Assembly (NCBI GenBank): GCA_013214885.1
Contig: JABSRS010000039.1
Coordinates: 1-15,304, forward strand
DNA from: Gammaproteobacteria bacterium
GTDB taxonomy: Bacteria > Pseudomonadota > Gammaproteobacteria > Enterobacterales > Psychrobiaceae
Length of the DNA: 15,304 nt
Reading direction: 5' to 3'
The notes below the pieces were generated by a model. It was not told where the DNA came from and made no database searches. It saw nothing but the letters and a program-made list of their open reading frames with translations. Both the position numbers and the translations under genes were made by a program. Positions 1-8,291 of the stretch are shown piece by piece. The number at the start of each line of letters is the position of its first letter. Positions within the stretch are counted from its first letter, which is position 1.

Positions 1-162
1 AAATATGATTGTTTTAAGGGTGATATGGTCGAGTTAACTGTTGGTCAGCGTAGTTTGATTGGCCTGGCAACAGGCGTCGATGCCCAAGGCGGCATTACGT
101 TACTAATTGATGGAAAATCTCAGACCTTCTATGGTGGTGAGATCTCAATGAGAAAAAAATAG
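1..162 (+). CDS. birA: BirA C-terminal end (biotin–protein ligase / biotin operon repressor), partial
   Basis: This is the last 53 codons of an open frame that enters from the left edge and stops at TAG 160-162. The peptide has the small SH3-like C-terminal domain of BirA: a strand reading GLATGVDAQGGITLL, then YGGEISMR just before the end. E. coli BirA ends the same way with a GGEISLR motif. BirA attaches biotin to the acetyl-CoA carboxylase carrier protein and, in its bifunctional form, represses biotin synthesis. The DNA-binding and catalytic domains lie outside the window, so it cannot be said whether this one is a repressor. The next gene starts 1 nt after the stop, as expected for the birA–coaX pair in many gammaproteobacteria. 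Confidence 0.88.
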   Translation, partial: KYDCFKGDMVELTVGQRSLIGLATGVDAQGGITLLIDGKSQTFYGGEISMRKK

Positions 163-163
163 T

Positions 164-919
164 ATGAAACTGCTAATTGAAATTGGAAATAGCAAATTAA
201 AAGCCGCGCAACTGATTCTTAATGATGATGGCACCATTGATCGCCTTAACTACCTTGGCAGTTATATTGTTAAAGATTTTTGTTATCGCCCGAACTTTTC
301 AAAAATCGGCAATATTGATGAAATCCTCTATGCTAATGTTGGCAGTCAGCAAAATTATCATTACGTTAAAGCGTTATCGCAAAAATTACGGGTAAGATAT
401 CGCAAGATTGCTAGCCCCGAACAAGCTTTTGGGGTCACTAATAGTTATGATAACCCGCATAAGCTTGGCGTTGATCGTTGGTTGGCATTACTGGCCGCTT
501 ATAAGGATGCCAAACGGCGGGTCGTCGTCATCGATATCGGCACGGCAATGACAGTCGACCTCGTTGATAGCTCTGGTTTACATCTTGGTGGTTGGATTAG
601 CCCAGGCTTTCGATTAATGAACTTGGCACTAACTGAGCATACTGCGTTAGTCCGCAGCGGCGGTCACCATGGTGAAGATCTAGTATTTGGCCAGCATACC
701 AAAGAATGTGTTCAAAATGGTTGTCGCGCTGCATTGGCGGGTACTGTGCTGTACGCAATTCATAAAGCCAATAGCTATTTTGAAGATGGCGAGGCTGTTT
801 CCGTTTATTTAACCGGTGGTGGCGTTAATCACCTGCCACCAGAAACCAAAGATCTCGGTCAATATCGACCGCATTTGGTACTAGAAGGTCTTGCTCTGTA
901 TGTAAATCAAGCTGATTGA
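164..919 (+). CDS. coaX: Type III pantothenate kinase CoaX
   Basis: CoaX phosphorylates pantothenate with ATP, the first step of coenzyme A synthesis, in the cytoplasm. The 251-residue product has the ASKHA-fold landmarks of type III enzymes: an N-terminal phosphate loop (IEIGNSKLK, residues 5-13), GVDRW at 102-106 holding the presumed catalytic Asp, the second phosphate loop DIGTAMT at 124-130, GGWISPG at 142-148, and an LTGGG adenosine-site motif near 216-220. Length is normal for the family. The usual Asp of the first loop (DxGN) is Glu here (E6), an unusual but conservative change. ATG 164 follows birA by one base with no good Shine-Dalgarno, which suggests translational coupling to birA. 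Monovalent-cation dependence is known for the family and not visible here. Confidence 0.92.
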   Translation: MKLLIEIGNSKLKAAQLILNDDGTIDRLNYLGSYIVKDFCYRPNFSKIGNIDEILYANVGSQQNYHYVKALSQKLRVRYRKIASPEQAFGVTNSYDNPHKLGVDRWLALLAAYKDAKRRVVVIDIGTAMTVDLVDSSGLHLGGWISPGFRLMNLALTEHTALVRSGGHHGEDLVFGQHTKECVQNGCRAALAGTVLYAIHKANSYFEDGEAVSVYLTGGGVNHLPPETKDLGQYRPHLVLEGLALYVNQAD

Positions 920-980
920 TGGTAATTTCGGCTTTCGAATCGTTTTTTTCAATAAAAAGTGTTTTTTTATTAAAAAGCTA

Positions 981-1008
981 TTGCATTGAGCCAATAAATC
1001 TCTAATAT
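981..1008 (+). promoter_or_regulatory. Sigma-70-type promoter of the tRNA–tuf unit
   Basis: A -35 TTGCAT (981-986) and a -10 TAATAT (1003-1008) are separated by 16 bp. They lie 20 bp upstream of the first tRNA, with a GC-rich stretch (ACGCACC) just after the -10, a discriminator typical of stringently controlled stable-RNA promoters. The coaX–tRNA gap (920-1028) also has an A/T-rich interrupted palindrome at 951-971 that could be a weak hairpin but lacks a GC stem. Confidence 0.65.
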
Positions 1009-1028
1009 ACGCACCACTGAAACGGAAC

Positions 1029-1104
<76 letters not shown>

Positions 1105-1131
1105 TTCGTTTTCAGCGTAGTATTAAAATGT

Positions 1132-1216
1132 GGAGGGGTTCCCGAGTGGCCAAAGGGATCAGACTGTAAATCTGACGGCTCAGCCTTCGGTGGTTCGAAT
1201 CCACCTCCCTCCACCA
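1132..1216 (+). tRNA. tRNA-Tyr (anticodon GTA)
   Basis: This 85-nt class II tRNA has acceptor GGAGGGG/TCCCTCC, the GTTCCCGAG D arm, the GACTGTAAATC anticodon region (anticodon GTA), a long variable arm (nt ~1174-1190, CGGCTCAGCCTTCGG region), a GGTTCGAATCC T arm and encoded CCA. The long variable arm and GTA anticodon make it Tyr. Confidence 0.97.
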
Positions 1217-1248
1217 TTTTTAACTACTTCCAATTAGTAAAGTTATTT

Positions 1249-1323
<75 letters not shown>

Positions 1324-1338
1324 AAATGAAGTAAAGTT

Positions 1339-1414
1339 GCTGATATGGCTCAGTTGGTAGAGCGCACCCTTGGTAAGGGTGAGGTCCGCAGTTCGAATCT
1401 GCGTATCAGCACCA
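1339..1414 (+). tRNA. tRNA-Thr (anticodon GGT)
   Basis: This is a 76-nt cloverleaf with acceptor GCTGATA/TATCAGC, anticodon stem CACCC/GGGTG around TTGGTAA (anticodon GGT), a GCAGTTCGAATCTGC T arm and encoded ACCA. It is the last tRNA before tuf. Together with the TGT species it covers the threonine codons. Confidence 0.97.
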
Positions 1415-1701
1415 TCTATTTTTAAAGTTAAATCCTCTGTTATTTATCCAATTAAAATAAATCCCCCACTGTTATTAGCTCATTTAAATTATTCCACTTT
1501 CAAGATCTTTTCGAAGTCATTCAATTGTTTTATCTTTATTTTCAATTACCCCACTAATATCACAAATTTAATATAATCGTCATTCTTTGAAAAAAGTGCT
1601 CTGAAATTAGTTATTTTCGCTTATTGGTATTATAATTCGAAAAACTAAATCGCAAGTGGTTAAATTACCACCTGTATTAACTTCTGGAATGAGGCTATAT
1701 C
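1415..1701 (+). other. AT-rich tRNA–tuf spacer / tuf leader
   Basis: This 287-nt spacer holds no convincing gene. It contains a TATAAT at 1631-1636 without a good -35 partner at 17 bp, and a TTGAAA at 1587-1592 without a good -10, so an internal tuf promoter is possible but not demonstrated. The tuf Shine-Dalgarno (GAGG, 1691-1694) is at its end. Confidence 0.4.
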
Positions 1702-2886
1702 ATGTCTAAAGAAAAGTTTGAACGTAATAAACCACACGTCAACGTTGGTACTATCGGCCACGTCGATCACGGTAAGACCACGCTTACTGCTGCAATCACT
1801 AAAGTATTAGCTGAAACTTACGGCGGCGACGTTAAAGCATTCGATCAAATCGATAATGCTCCAGAAGAAAAAGCACGTGGTATCACGATCTCTACGTCAC
1901 ACGTAGAATACGATACTCCTGCGCGTCACTATGCACACGTAGATTGTCCTGGTCACGCCGATTATGTTAAAAACATGATCACCGGTGCTGCTCAAATGGA
2001 CGGCGCGATTCTAGTTGTTGCTGCTACCGATGGTCCGATGCCACAAACTCGTGAGCATATCTTGCTTTCACGTCAGGTTGGCGTTCCTTTCATCATCGTG
2101 TTTATGAACAAATGTGACATGGTTGATGACGAAGAACTGCTAGAATTAGTAGAAATGGAAGTTCGTGAACTTCTTTCTGAATATGACTTCCCAGGTGATG
2201 ATCTTCCTGTGATCCAGGGTTCTGCACTGAAAGCACTTGAAGGCGATGCTGCTTGGATTCCACCAATTCTTGAACTTGCTGATGCGCTTGATAACTACAT
2301 CCCAGAGCCAGAGCGTGACATCGATAAAGCATTCCTACTTCCTATTGAAGATGTATTTTCAATCTCAGGTCGTGGTACGGTTGTTACGGGTCGTGTTGAA
2401 CGTGGTATCGTTAAAGTTGGCGAAGCTGTTGATATCATAGGTATCAAAGAAACGGCTTCTTCTACTTGTACTGGTGTTGAAATGTTCCGTAAGCTGCTTG
2501 ACGAAGGTCGTGCTGGCGAGAACGTTGGTGTTCTTCTACGTGGTATCAAGCGTGAAGAAATCGAACGTGGTCAAGTGTTAGCTCATCCTAACTCAATCAC
2601 TCCACACACTAAGTTCGAGTCTGAAGTTTACGTACTTAGCAAAGATGAAGGCGGACGTCACACTCCATTCTTCAAAGGTTACCGTCCACAGTTCTACTTC
2701 CGTACAACTGACGTAACTGGTGCTGTAGAGCTTCCTGAAGGCGTAGAAATGGTTATGCCTGGTGATAACCTTAAGTTTGTTGTTGAGCTAATCTGCCCAA
2801 TCGCAATGGACGAAGGTCTTCGCTTTGCAATCCGTGAAGGCGGTCGTACCGTTGGCGCTGGTGTTGTAGCTAAAATCCTTGACTAA
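1702..2886 (+). CDS. tufB: Elongation factor Tu
   Basis: EF-Tu is the GTPase that carries aminoacyl-tRNA to the ribosome. The 394-residue product has full family length and all G motifs: GHVDHGKT (19-26), the switch region ending RGITISTSH (59-67), DCPGHAD (81-87) with catalytic His85, NKCD (136-139) and GSAL at about 173-176. Domains 2 and 3 follow without gaps. ATG 1702 sits 7 nt after GAGG. The C-terminus reads AKILD rather than the commoner AKIIA/AKVLG. The position after four tRNAs is that of tufB in E. coli and Shewanella. There, tRNA-Trp, secE and nusG follow; here a terminator, a partial copy of the tuf tail and an unrelated gene on the other strand follow instead. Confidence 0.98.
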   Translation: MSKEKFERNKPHVNVGTIGHVDHGKTTLTAAITKVLAETYGGDVKAFDQIDNAPEEKARGITISTSHVEYDTPARHYAHVDCPGHADYVKNMITGAAQMDGAILVVAATDGPMPQTREHILLSRQVGVPFIIVFMNKCDMVDDEELLELVEMEVRELLSEYDFPGDDLPVIQGSALKALEGDAAWIPPILELADALDNYIPEPERDIDKAFLLPIEDVFSISGRGTVVTGRVERGIVKVGEAVDIIGIKETASSTCTGVEMFRKLLDEGRAGENVGVLLRGIKREEIERGQVLAHPNSITPHTKFESEVYVLSKDEGGRHTPFFKGYRPQFYFRTTDVTGAVELPEGVEMVMPGDNLKFVVELICPIAMDEGLRFAIREGGRTVGAGVVAKILD

Positions 2887-2908
2887 TATCGAAAGATATT
2901 AAGGATTG

Positions 2909-2936
2909 AAAAAAGGACACTTCGGTGTCCTTTTTT
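2909..2936 (+). terminator. tuf rho-independent terminator
   Basis: A 12-bp perfect stem (AAAAAAGGACAC / GTGTCCTTTTTT) closes a TTCG tetraloop and ends in a T run. It lies 22 nt after the tuf stop. A smaller perfect hairpin (TAATATC-GAAA-GATATTA, 2884-2901) overlaps the tuf stop codon just before it. Confidence 0.93.
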
Positions 2937-2986
2937 ATTGTCTGGAATACCATCATTAAACAGACAATGGCAGACCGTAAAGTAAA

Positions 2987-3103
2987 GCGGTCGTACCGTT
3001 GGCGCTGGTGTTGTAGCAGCTGCTAACAAAAGATGCCTTAACTAATATCGAAAGATATTAAGGATTGAAAAAAGGACACTTCGGTGTCCTTTTTTATTGT
3101 CTG
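2987..3103 (+). repeat. Second partial copy of the tuf 3' end and terminator
   Basis: Positions 2987-3017 repeat 2840-2870 exactly (31 bp of tuf coding sequence). Positions 3036-3103 repeat 2877-2944 with one mismatch in 68 bp. Between the two blocks the downstream copy is 12 nt longer. In the tuf frame it would end VVAAANKRCLN rather than VVAKILD. The 42 bp separating the copies (2945-2986) is unique. This is a remnant of a second tuf tail, left by recombination between tuf copies or a partial tandem duplication. It has no start and is not a gene. Confidence 0.9.
3068..3095 (+). terminator. Duplicated tuf terminator
   Basis: This is the same 12-bp stem, TTCG loop and T run as at 2909-2936, carried by the duplicated tuf tail. 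Being nearly symmetric (A run before, T run after), it could also stop transcription of the minus-strand VOC gene that ends at 3124. Confidence 0.88.
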
Positions 3104-3123
3104 CAGAAAATAAAGCTGCTGAG

Positions 3124-3903
3124 TTAAAGTTGTGGCAATAGCTTAATAATCGAAAACGTCGCCCCTTGGCTATCATTGATTACCGCAAAACGTCCGACTT
3201 CTGGAATATCGGTTGGTGGTACGCAAAGCGTCGCCCCTAAACCTTGAGCCTTAGTGGCATAAGCATCGCAATCATCTACTGCAAAATAAATCATCCAATG
3301 TGGTGGCAAGTCGCCCCATTCTTCAGTCATTTGTAACATCCCAGAATTTGGAATTCCTGCGACTGAGAATTCAGTATATTTCATTCCTACTGTATTTTTT
3401 TCTAATGGTTGCCAACCAAATAATTGAGTATAGAAGTCACTGCTTTTGTCGGTGTTTTTACTCGCTAGTTCATTCCAGCACATGGAATGCGGCTGATTTA
3501 CCACACCTGCACCGTTATGCTTGTTAGCCTGCCAAATGGCAAACATTGCGCCTTGGGGTTCTAAAATCATTGCCATGCGGCCTGCATCGTGCACATGATG
3601 GGGCCCAGCCACTATTTCCGCGCCAAGTTGTTTGGCTTTAGCGACTACCTCATCGACACTATCAACCGCAATGTACGATAGCCAGTTGGTTTTCATTCCT
3701 TGTTCTTGGTGCTCTGGCATCATTTGGTACATTGCGCCGATGTCCAAGCCGTCTTTTTGGAGCATGGTGTAGTAGCAATCGGGGCCAATCTCTTGATCTT
3801 GTGGTTGCCAGTCAAATAAAGCGCAATAAAACTCTTTAGCTTTGGTCCAATCACCAGCCATAAGTTCTGGCCAACAAAATGTACCATGAGTATACTTGTC
3901 CAT
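3124..3903 (-). CDS. Two-domain VOC (glyoxalase/bleomycin-resistance-like) family protein
   Basis: The 259-residue protein contains two tandem vicinal-oxygen-chelate modules (about 5-125 and 133-255). Each opens with the family's characteristic start (GTFCWPEL..GDWTKAKEFY and SMCWNEL..NTDKSSDFY), continues through FDWQP/FGWQP, and closes with a GR.A.I.D/EPQGA.F strand (RMAMILEPQGAMFAIW and RFAVINDSQGATFSII). This layout is that of the cytosolic hydroxylase-like 27-kDa antigen/Cfp30B group, whose substrates are mostly unknown, so no specific reaction is claimed. The start at 3903 has AGGAG 6-7 nt upstream. The gene stands alone between the tuf tail and the chemoreceptors, converging on the tuf terminators. 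Confidence 0.85.
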   Translation of the reverse strand: MDKYTHGTFCWPELMAGDWTKAKEFYCALFDWQPQDQEIGPDCYYTMLQKDGLDIGAMYQMMPEHQEQGMKTNWLSYIAVDSVDEVVAKAKQLGAEIVAGPHHVHDAGRMAMILEPQGAMFAIWQANKHNGAGVVNQPHSMCWNELASKNTDKSSDFYTQLFGWQPLEKNTVGMKYTEFSVAGIPNSGMLQMTEEWGDLPPHWMIYFAVDDCDAYATKAQGLGATLCVPPTDIPEVGRFAVINDSQGATFSIIKLLPQL

Positions 3904-4133
3904 AATTGCTCCTGTTTACTATGATTAATTTATCGAAATTAGTGGTTAATAAAGCAGCTGTTTTTGATCTGTTACACATAAATTAAAGCTTTAGTGAACT
4001 TACCACATTAATTGCTTTAACTTACACCTACGCTAACGTATTATTTCGCGTTTTAGCATGTGAGTCATAACGGTCGACAAAAGGAAGTATTGTGACGTGT
4101 GAGATTTGTAACTTAATAATTTAGAGGAATACC
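3904..4133. other. Divergent intergenic region, VOC gene / chemoreceptor
   Basis: These 230 bp must hold promoters for both flanking genes. The only motif of note is a poor match to the flagellar sigma-28 pattern (TAAAGCTT 3984-3991, 11 bp, CCACATTA 4003-4010; about half of the -10 bases fit), which would suit a chemoreceptor. No good sigma-70 pair or operator is evident. Confidence 0.3.
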
Positions 4134-5966
4134 ATGACAATCAAACTTAAACTGTTATTTAGTACTGGCTTATTAGTTGTCAGCTTATTTGTGTTGCTCG
4201 CAGTAAAGGAATTTACCGCCAACTCAATTAACGGATTATCGGTAGGGGTTCAGTTAACTGGCTCGATTAAAAATAACATATTAGAATTACGTCGCGACGA
4301 AAAAGATTTCCTTGCCCGTAAGCAATTAAAATATGTTGAAAAGTATAAAAGTCACAGTACTAAGTTATTATCCGAAATTGACCGATTAGAACAAATATTT
4401 GAGAAATTTGAGATCGCCAATTCCGATGTCAATTCTCTTCGAGTCGTCGTAAAGCAATATAATCAACATTTCTATAACTTAGTTGCCCAGCAGAAAATGA
4501 TCGGCTTAGATACAAAATCTGGTTTGTATGGCAAGCTTAGAAATGCCGCTCACAATCTTGAATCACAATTAGCCAATTCAACACCTGACTTGATGGTTTT
4601 ACTACTGCAATTACGTCGTGATGAAAAAGATTTTATGCTACGTAGTGATCCTAAATATATCGCTAAATTCGACACGCATATTCAGCAGCTTAAATCAAAA
4701 CTCACCAGTTATTCGCCAATATTAAACGAATATCATCAACAATTTGTCGCATTAACGACTGCCTCTAAAGCAATGGGCCTATCACCAAAACAAGGTCTTT
4801 TAGGACAGATGAGAGGCTCGATACATAGTACTGAAGAACTGCTGGTTAAGGTTGTTGAGGATGGTCATGCTCAGTTAGCGGCAACGACTACACGAATGAA
4901 CGCGATTTACGACATTCTGTTTATTATTATTGTGATTTTAGTCGTTGGCGCATCCACTATCGTTGGTCGGAGTATCATAACGCCAATCAATAGATTGCGC
5001 GATTTAATGACAGTCATTGCCAGCTCAAATGATCTAACCATCAGGGCTGATCAGCAAGGTAAAGATGAATTATCAGAGATGGCGAAACAGTTTAACCTAA
5101 TGGTTAGTCAGTTTGAGAAAATCATTGCAGGAGTAAACCAATCCGTTATCACCCTAAATAGTGCGACAGAGCAATTATCATTAAACATTGCTGAAAGCCA
5201 TCAAGGTGTTGAGAGTCAATTAACGGAAACCGACATGGTGGCAACGGCTGTAACAGAAATGGTCGCTACCATTGATGAAATCGCTCGAAATACTGCCGAT
5301 ACTGCAACTAAGGCAAGTTTAACCAATGATAGTGCGTTAATTGGTCAGCAAGGCGTTGCAGATACCATTGAGCAGATTAATTTATTATCAAATAACTTGC
5401 TTGAGTCCGAGCAACAGGTGAGTGATTTAGTTATTGATAGTCAAAATATCGGCTCGGTGCTTGATGTCATTAGAAGCATTGCTGATCAGACTAACTTACT
5501 AGCCCTCAATGCCGCGATTGAAGCCGCCCGAGCTGGCGAGCAAGGACGTGGCTTTGCGGTAGTTGCTGATGAGGTGCGCACTTTGGCTAGTCGCACTCAG
5601 CAGTCAACCAAGGAAATTGAAACGATTATTGAACAGTTGCAAAACAGAACTCAAAACATGGTTGGTTTAATCAAAGAATGTCGCGCGCAAGGTGACAATA
5701 GTTCGGAAAAAGCAGCAGCCGCTGGCACGATGCTTGGTGAAATAACCAAAAACATCACCACAATCACTGACATGACCACTTCAATTGCGGCGGCCATTGA
5801 AGAGCAAAGTATGGTGGCTGCTGAGGTCAACAAACATGTGATTTCGATTCGTGACATTGCTGATCAGAGTGCTGCCTCGTCAGATCAAAATGCCAGCATG
5901 AGCGAAGAACTTTCGGAGCAATCCCTTTCATTGCACCAAACGGTGGTTAAATTTAAAATCAGCTAA
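4134..5966 (+). CDS. Methyl-accepting chemotaxis protein with HBM sensor domain
   Basis: This is a transmembrane chemoreceptor that relays a periplasmic signal to CheA/CheW. The 610 residues divide into TM1 (about 7-24), a periplasmic all-helical sensor (about 40-255), TM2 (about 259-278), HAMP (about 279-332) and the cytoplasmic signalling hairpin. The hairpin tip is [20 protein letters not shown] (448-467) followed by [18 protein letters not shown]. The sensor carries LRRDEKDF twice (52-59 and 160-167), each followed about 70 and 55 residues later by a G-L-x-G-x-(L/M)-R element. This internal duplication is that of helical bimodular domains (McpS of Pseudomonas, TorS), which bind small ligands such as organic acids; the ligand here is unknown. 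There is no C-terminal CheR-tethering pentapeptide. ATG has AGAGGA upstream. A short perfect hairpin (ATCAGC-TAAT-GCTGAT, 5958-5973) overlaps the stop. Confidence 0.95.
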   Translation: MTIKLKLLFSTGLLVVSLFVLLAVKEFTANSINGLSVGVQLTGSIKNNILELRRDEKDFLARKQLKYVEKYKSHSTKLLSEIDRLEQIFEKFEIANSDVNSLRVVVKQYNQHFYNLVAQQKMIGLDTKSGLYGKLRNAAHNLESQLANSTPDLMVLLLQLRRDEKDFMLRSDPKYIAKFDTHIQQLKSKLTSYSPILNEYHQQFVALTTASKAMGLSPKQGLLGQMRGSIHSTEELLVKVVEDGHAQLAATTTRMNAIYDILFIIIVILVVGASTIVGRSIITPINRLRDLMTVIASSNDLTIRADQQGKDELSEMAKQFNLMVSQFEKIIAGVNQSVITLNSATEQLSLNIAESHQGVESQLTETDMVATAVTEMVATIDEIARNTADTATKASLTNDSALIGQQGVADTIEQINLLSNNLLESEQQVSDLVIDSQNIGSVLDVIRSIADQTNLLALNAAIEAARAGEQGRGFAVVADEVRTLASRTQQSTKEIETIIEQLQNRTQNMVGLIKECRAQGDNSSEKAAAAGTMLGEITKNITTITDMTTSIAAAIEEQSMVAAEVNKHVISIRDIADQSAASSDQNASMSEELSEQSLSLHQTVVKFKIS

Positions 5967-6045
5967 TGCTGATCAATAACTTAGCACATGGATGTTCTGT
6001 AATACTCATATATTAAGCAATCGATCCTATAATTTGTTATGACAC

Positions 6046-6074
6046 TTTTGCTATTTTGCTATTTTGCTATTTTG
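6046..6074. repeat. 8-bp tandem repeat (TTTTGCTA) x3.6
   Basis: Perfect units occupy 6046-6053, 6054-6061 and 6062-6069, followed by a partial TTTTG. It lies in the 226-bp gap between the two chemoreceptor genes, about 120 bp before the start of the broken one and just upstream of a TTGACT (6085-6090). The rest of the gap has no gene. Confidence 0.9.
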
Positions 6075-6192
6075 GTAGAGTCTCTTGACTGTGTTTTAGC
6101 CCATAGGGTAGCTTGTAATTACGGGGCCGCGTGCTGTTCATATATTGATAGGTAGTCTCGATTAATCGGCATGATTATTCAGGGAGGAAGCT

Positions 6193-7733
6193 ATGCCAAT
6201 CAAATATAAATTGATGTTTAGTACAGCACTATTGGGAATGAGCCTATTGGTGATGGTGATCGTTAATACTTATACTGCAAATGTTATCAACACACTGACT
6301 CAAGGGGTTAATATAACGGCAGAGATCGAAAATGGGATATTACAATTACGACGTGACGAAAAAGATTTCATTGCTCGTAAAAATGATAAATATGTCGAAA
6401 AATATCAACTTCATAGCAATCAACTTAAGTCAAACATTGCGAAATTAGAGCAAATATATAACGATAACGGTATTGATACTGGCGAACTTAAACAGCTAAA
6501 TACAGTTATTAGTCAGTATAATCAACATTTCTCATTGCTGGTTGAGCAGCAAAAAACCATTGGTTATCACGCCAAAGATGGCTTATATGGCGAGTTACGT
6601 GATGCCGCTCATGGTATTGAATACATGGCTAAACAACTTACGCCTGAAATTCTGATTAGCTTATTGCAACTAAGACGTGATGAAAAAGATTTCATGCTGC
6701 GCGTTGATCCTAAATATATCGTCAAATTTACCGCTGTTAGAAATTTATCGGGCTAAATTCATTAAGCTGACTCAAGCCTATCAAACAATGGGACTAACCC
6801 CGAGCAGCGGCATCATGGGGCAGATGCGCAATAGCGTTCATAGTACCCAAACCTTACTGTCTGAGGTTATTTAAAATGGTCAGCAACAGCCGATGAGTAC
6901 CAGCAGTGACATGTCAATATTGTTCTATCTGATTTTTGTGGTGATATTTTCTTTGGCAATTTTTGGCTCGGTGCTATTGAGTCAGAGTATTTAAATTCAA
7001 TTAATGCATTGCGAAATGTGATGATAAATATTGGTTCTAATAATGACTTAACCTTACGAGCAAATGAGCAGGGTAAGGATGAAATCTCCCAAATGTCGCA
7101 TCATTTTAATGCGATGGTTAGCCAATTTGAAACCATTATTACCAACGTTAATCAATCGGTTAGTTCGTTAAACAATGCAACTAAACAGCTATCAAATAAC
7201 ATTGCAGTTAGTCATCAAGGGGGCGCAAAGCCAATTGGTCGAGACTGATATGGTCGCTAGCGCAGTCAATCAAATGATCGCGACAATTGATGGTATTACG
7301 GCGAATACGACCGATGCTGCGACTAAGGCCCAGGCAACCAACCAAAGCGCCCTGTAGGGGCAAGCGGGAGTTACGGAGACCATTGCTCAAATTGATTTAT
7401 TATCGTCTAATTTAAGCCTCTCTGAGCGGGAAGTCGCTATGTTAGTTGATGACAGTCAAAATATAGGATCGGTGCTTGATGTTATTCGCAGTATTGCTGA
7501 TCAAACCAATTTATTGGCATTGAATGCCGCCATTGAGGCTGCACGAGCAGGAGAGCAGGAGAGCAGGAGAGCCGGCGGTTGGTGTTGCCGCGGTTAATAA
7601 GCATGTGGTCTCAATTCGCGATGTCGCCAATCAAGCCTCTGGTTCTTCCAACCTCAACACCAAAATGAGCGAACAATTGAGTGTCCAGGCGCAAGAATCA
7701 CATCACGCAGTGAAGTTATTTAAAGTGTCATAA
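6193..7733 (+). pseudogene. Decayed HBM methyl-accepting chemotaxis protein, tandem paralogue of the upstream receptor
   Basis: The start is good (GGGAGGAA then ATG 6193) and the first 175 residues match the upstream receptor closely, including both LRRDEKDF motifs. Comparison with that paralogue shows the lesions. (1) A deletion of about 43 nt near 6728 shifts the frame (the KYIVKF segment runs directly into LPLLEIYR). (2) A TAA lies at 6872-6874. (3) A frameshift falls at about 6990-7003, after TM2. (4) An extra G in a GGGGG run (7219-7223) shifts the frame at SHQG. (5) A TAG lies at 7355-7357. (6) About 270 nt are lost after AARAGEQ, with an 8-bp repeat at the scar, removing the second half of the signalling hairpin. 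The tail resumes at [10 protein letters not shown] and reaches a normal end. It cannot make a working receptor; it is a duplicate that lost selection. Confidence 0.93.
7545..7572. repeat. 8-bp tandem repeat (GAGCAGGA) x3.5 at a deletion scar
   Basis: Units at 7545-7552, 7553-7560 and 7561-7568 plus a partial GAGC lie inside the chemoreceptor pseudogene. The intact paralogue has a single GAGCAAGGA at the matching site (codons for GEQGR). The array sits exactly where about 89 codons are missing relative to that paralogue. Confidence 0.9.
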
Positions 7734-7740
7734 AACAAAG

Positions 7741-7769
7741 CACCGCGCATGATTAGCTCATGCGCGGTG
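7741..7769. terminator. Bidirectional terminator between chemoreceptor remnant and ccmE
   Basis: A perfect 12-bp GC-rich stem (CACCGCGCATGA / TCATGCGCGGTG) encloses the 5-nt loop TTAGC. It is flanked by an A-rich side (AAAACAAAG) and a T side (TTTAT). It lies 8 nt after the + strand stop and 27 nt from the ccmE stop on the other strand, so it can serve both. Confidence 0.85.
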
Positions 7770-7796
7770 TTTATCAGTAACTGTTATTGCAACAGC

Positions 7797-8291
7797 TTAG
7801 GTCTTTTCAGATCCTGAAATTTGTTGTTCACTATATTGTGGCTTCTCATGTTTGGCTTTGCCCATCGCTTCGGCAATTTCTGGCGATGTGTATTCTTCGT
7901 CATGCTTAGCCAGTACTTCCGATGCCTTAACTAAGCGTGGTGACACTAACGCACCATTAGCCACGATACCTTGACCCTCACGGAATAAATCAGGTAACAA
8001 ACCTTCATATTCAACCGTGACTTCTTCTTCGTTATCATAGATAACAAATGTTACTTTGAGGTTTTCGCCATTACGTTTTACTGAACCTTCTTTCACCATG
8101 CCACCGACGCGAATACGCTGGCCAATTTGTGGCTTCATCCCAGTATCTTCTTTACCGTTTACAATTTCATGTGGCGTGTAAAACAGATCGATATTTTGGC
8201 TTAGCGCGTATAACACTAGCCCTACTACAGCAGCGACACCGAACATTACAGTGCAGATAACTGCTAAACGTTTTTTACGCCTTGGGTTCAT
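7797..8291 (-). CDS. ccmE: CcmE, periplasmic heme chaperone
   Basis: CcmE receives heme from CcmABCD as a covalent adduct on a histidine and hands it to the CcmF/H/I lyase. The 164-residue protein has an RRKKR start, one N-terminal membrane anchor (about 9-30), the OB-fold beta-barrel ([18 protein letters not shown]...), and the heme-binding segment [12 protein letters not shown] with His130 and Tyr134, the same numbers as the functional residues of E. coli CcmE. The C-terminal tail is charged and flexible, as usual. The start lies 17 nt inside ccmD, with AAGGA upstream, so it is translationally coupled. It is the last gene of this ccm run; ccmF does not follow, and a terminator does. Confidence 0.96.
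   Translation of the reverse strand: MNPRRKKRLAVICTVMFGVAAVVGLVLYALSQNIDLFYTPHEIVNGKEDTGMKPQIGQRIRVGGMVKEGSVKRNGENLKVTFVIYDNEEEVTVEYEGLLPDLFREGQGIVANGALVSPRLVKASEVLAKHDEEYTSPEIAEAMGKAKHEKPQYSEQQISGSEKT

Noticed and set aside
2102..2549. Open frames on both strands inside tuf
   Set aside because: They overlap the EF-Tu coding sequence, whose codon-biased sequence explains them; they have no family features.
2937..2968. Inverted repeat ATTGTCTG…CAGACAAT after the first tuf terminator, considered as a mobile-element end
   Set aside because: Only 8-bp arms with a 16-nt gap, no target duplication and no transposase nearby; part of it simply belongs to the duplicated tuf tail.
2968..3022. Short + strand frame starting MADRKVK at ATG 2968, considered as a small gene
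   Set aside because: It runs out of frame into the duplicated tuf tail and stops after 18 codons; no ribosome site.
4090..4119. TTGTGA…TTAATA as a sigma-70 promoter for the chemoreceptor
   Set aside because: The start of transcription would fall on the ribosome-binding site, leaving almost no leader.
7009..7357. Separate small chemoreceptor-domain proteins from the open frames within 6193-7733
   Set aside because: Each is an in-order fragment of one receptor alignable to the intact paralogue; they lack their own ribosome sites.
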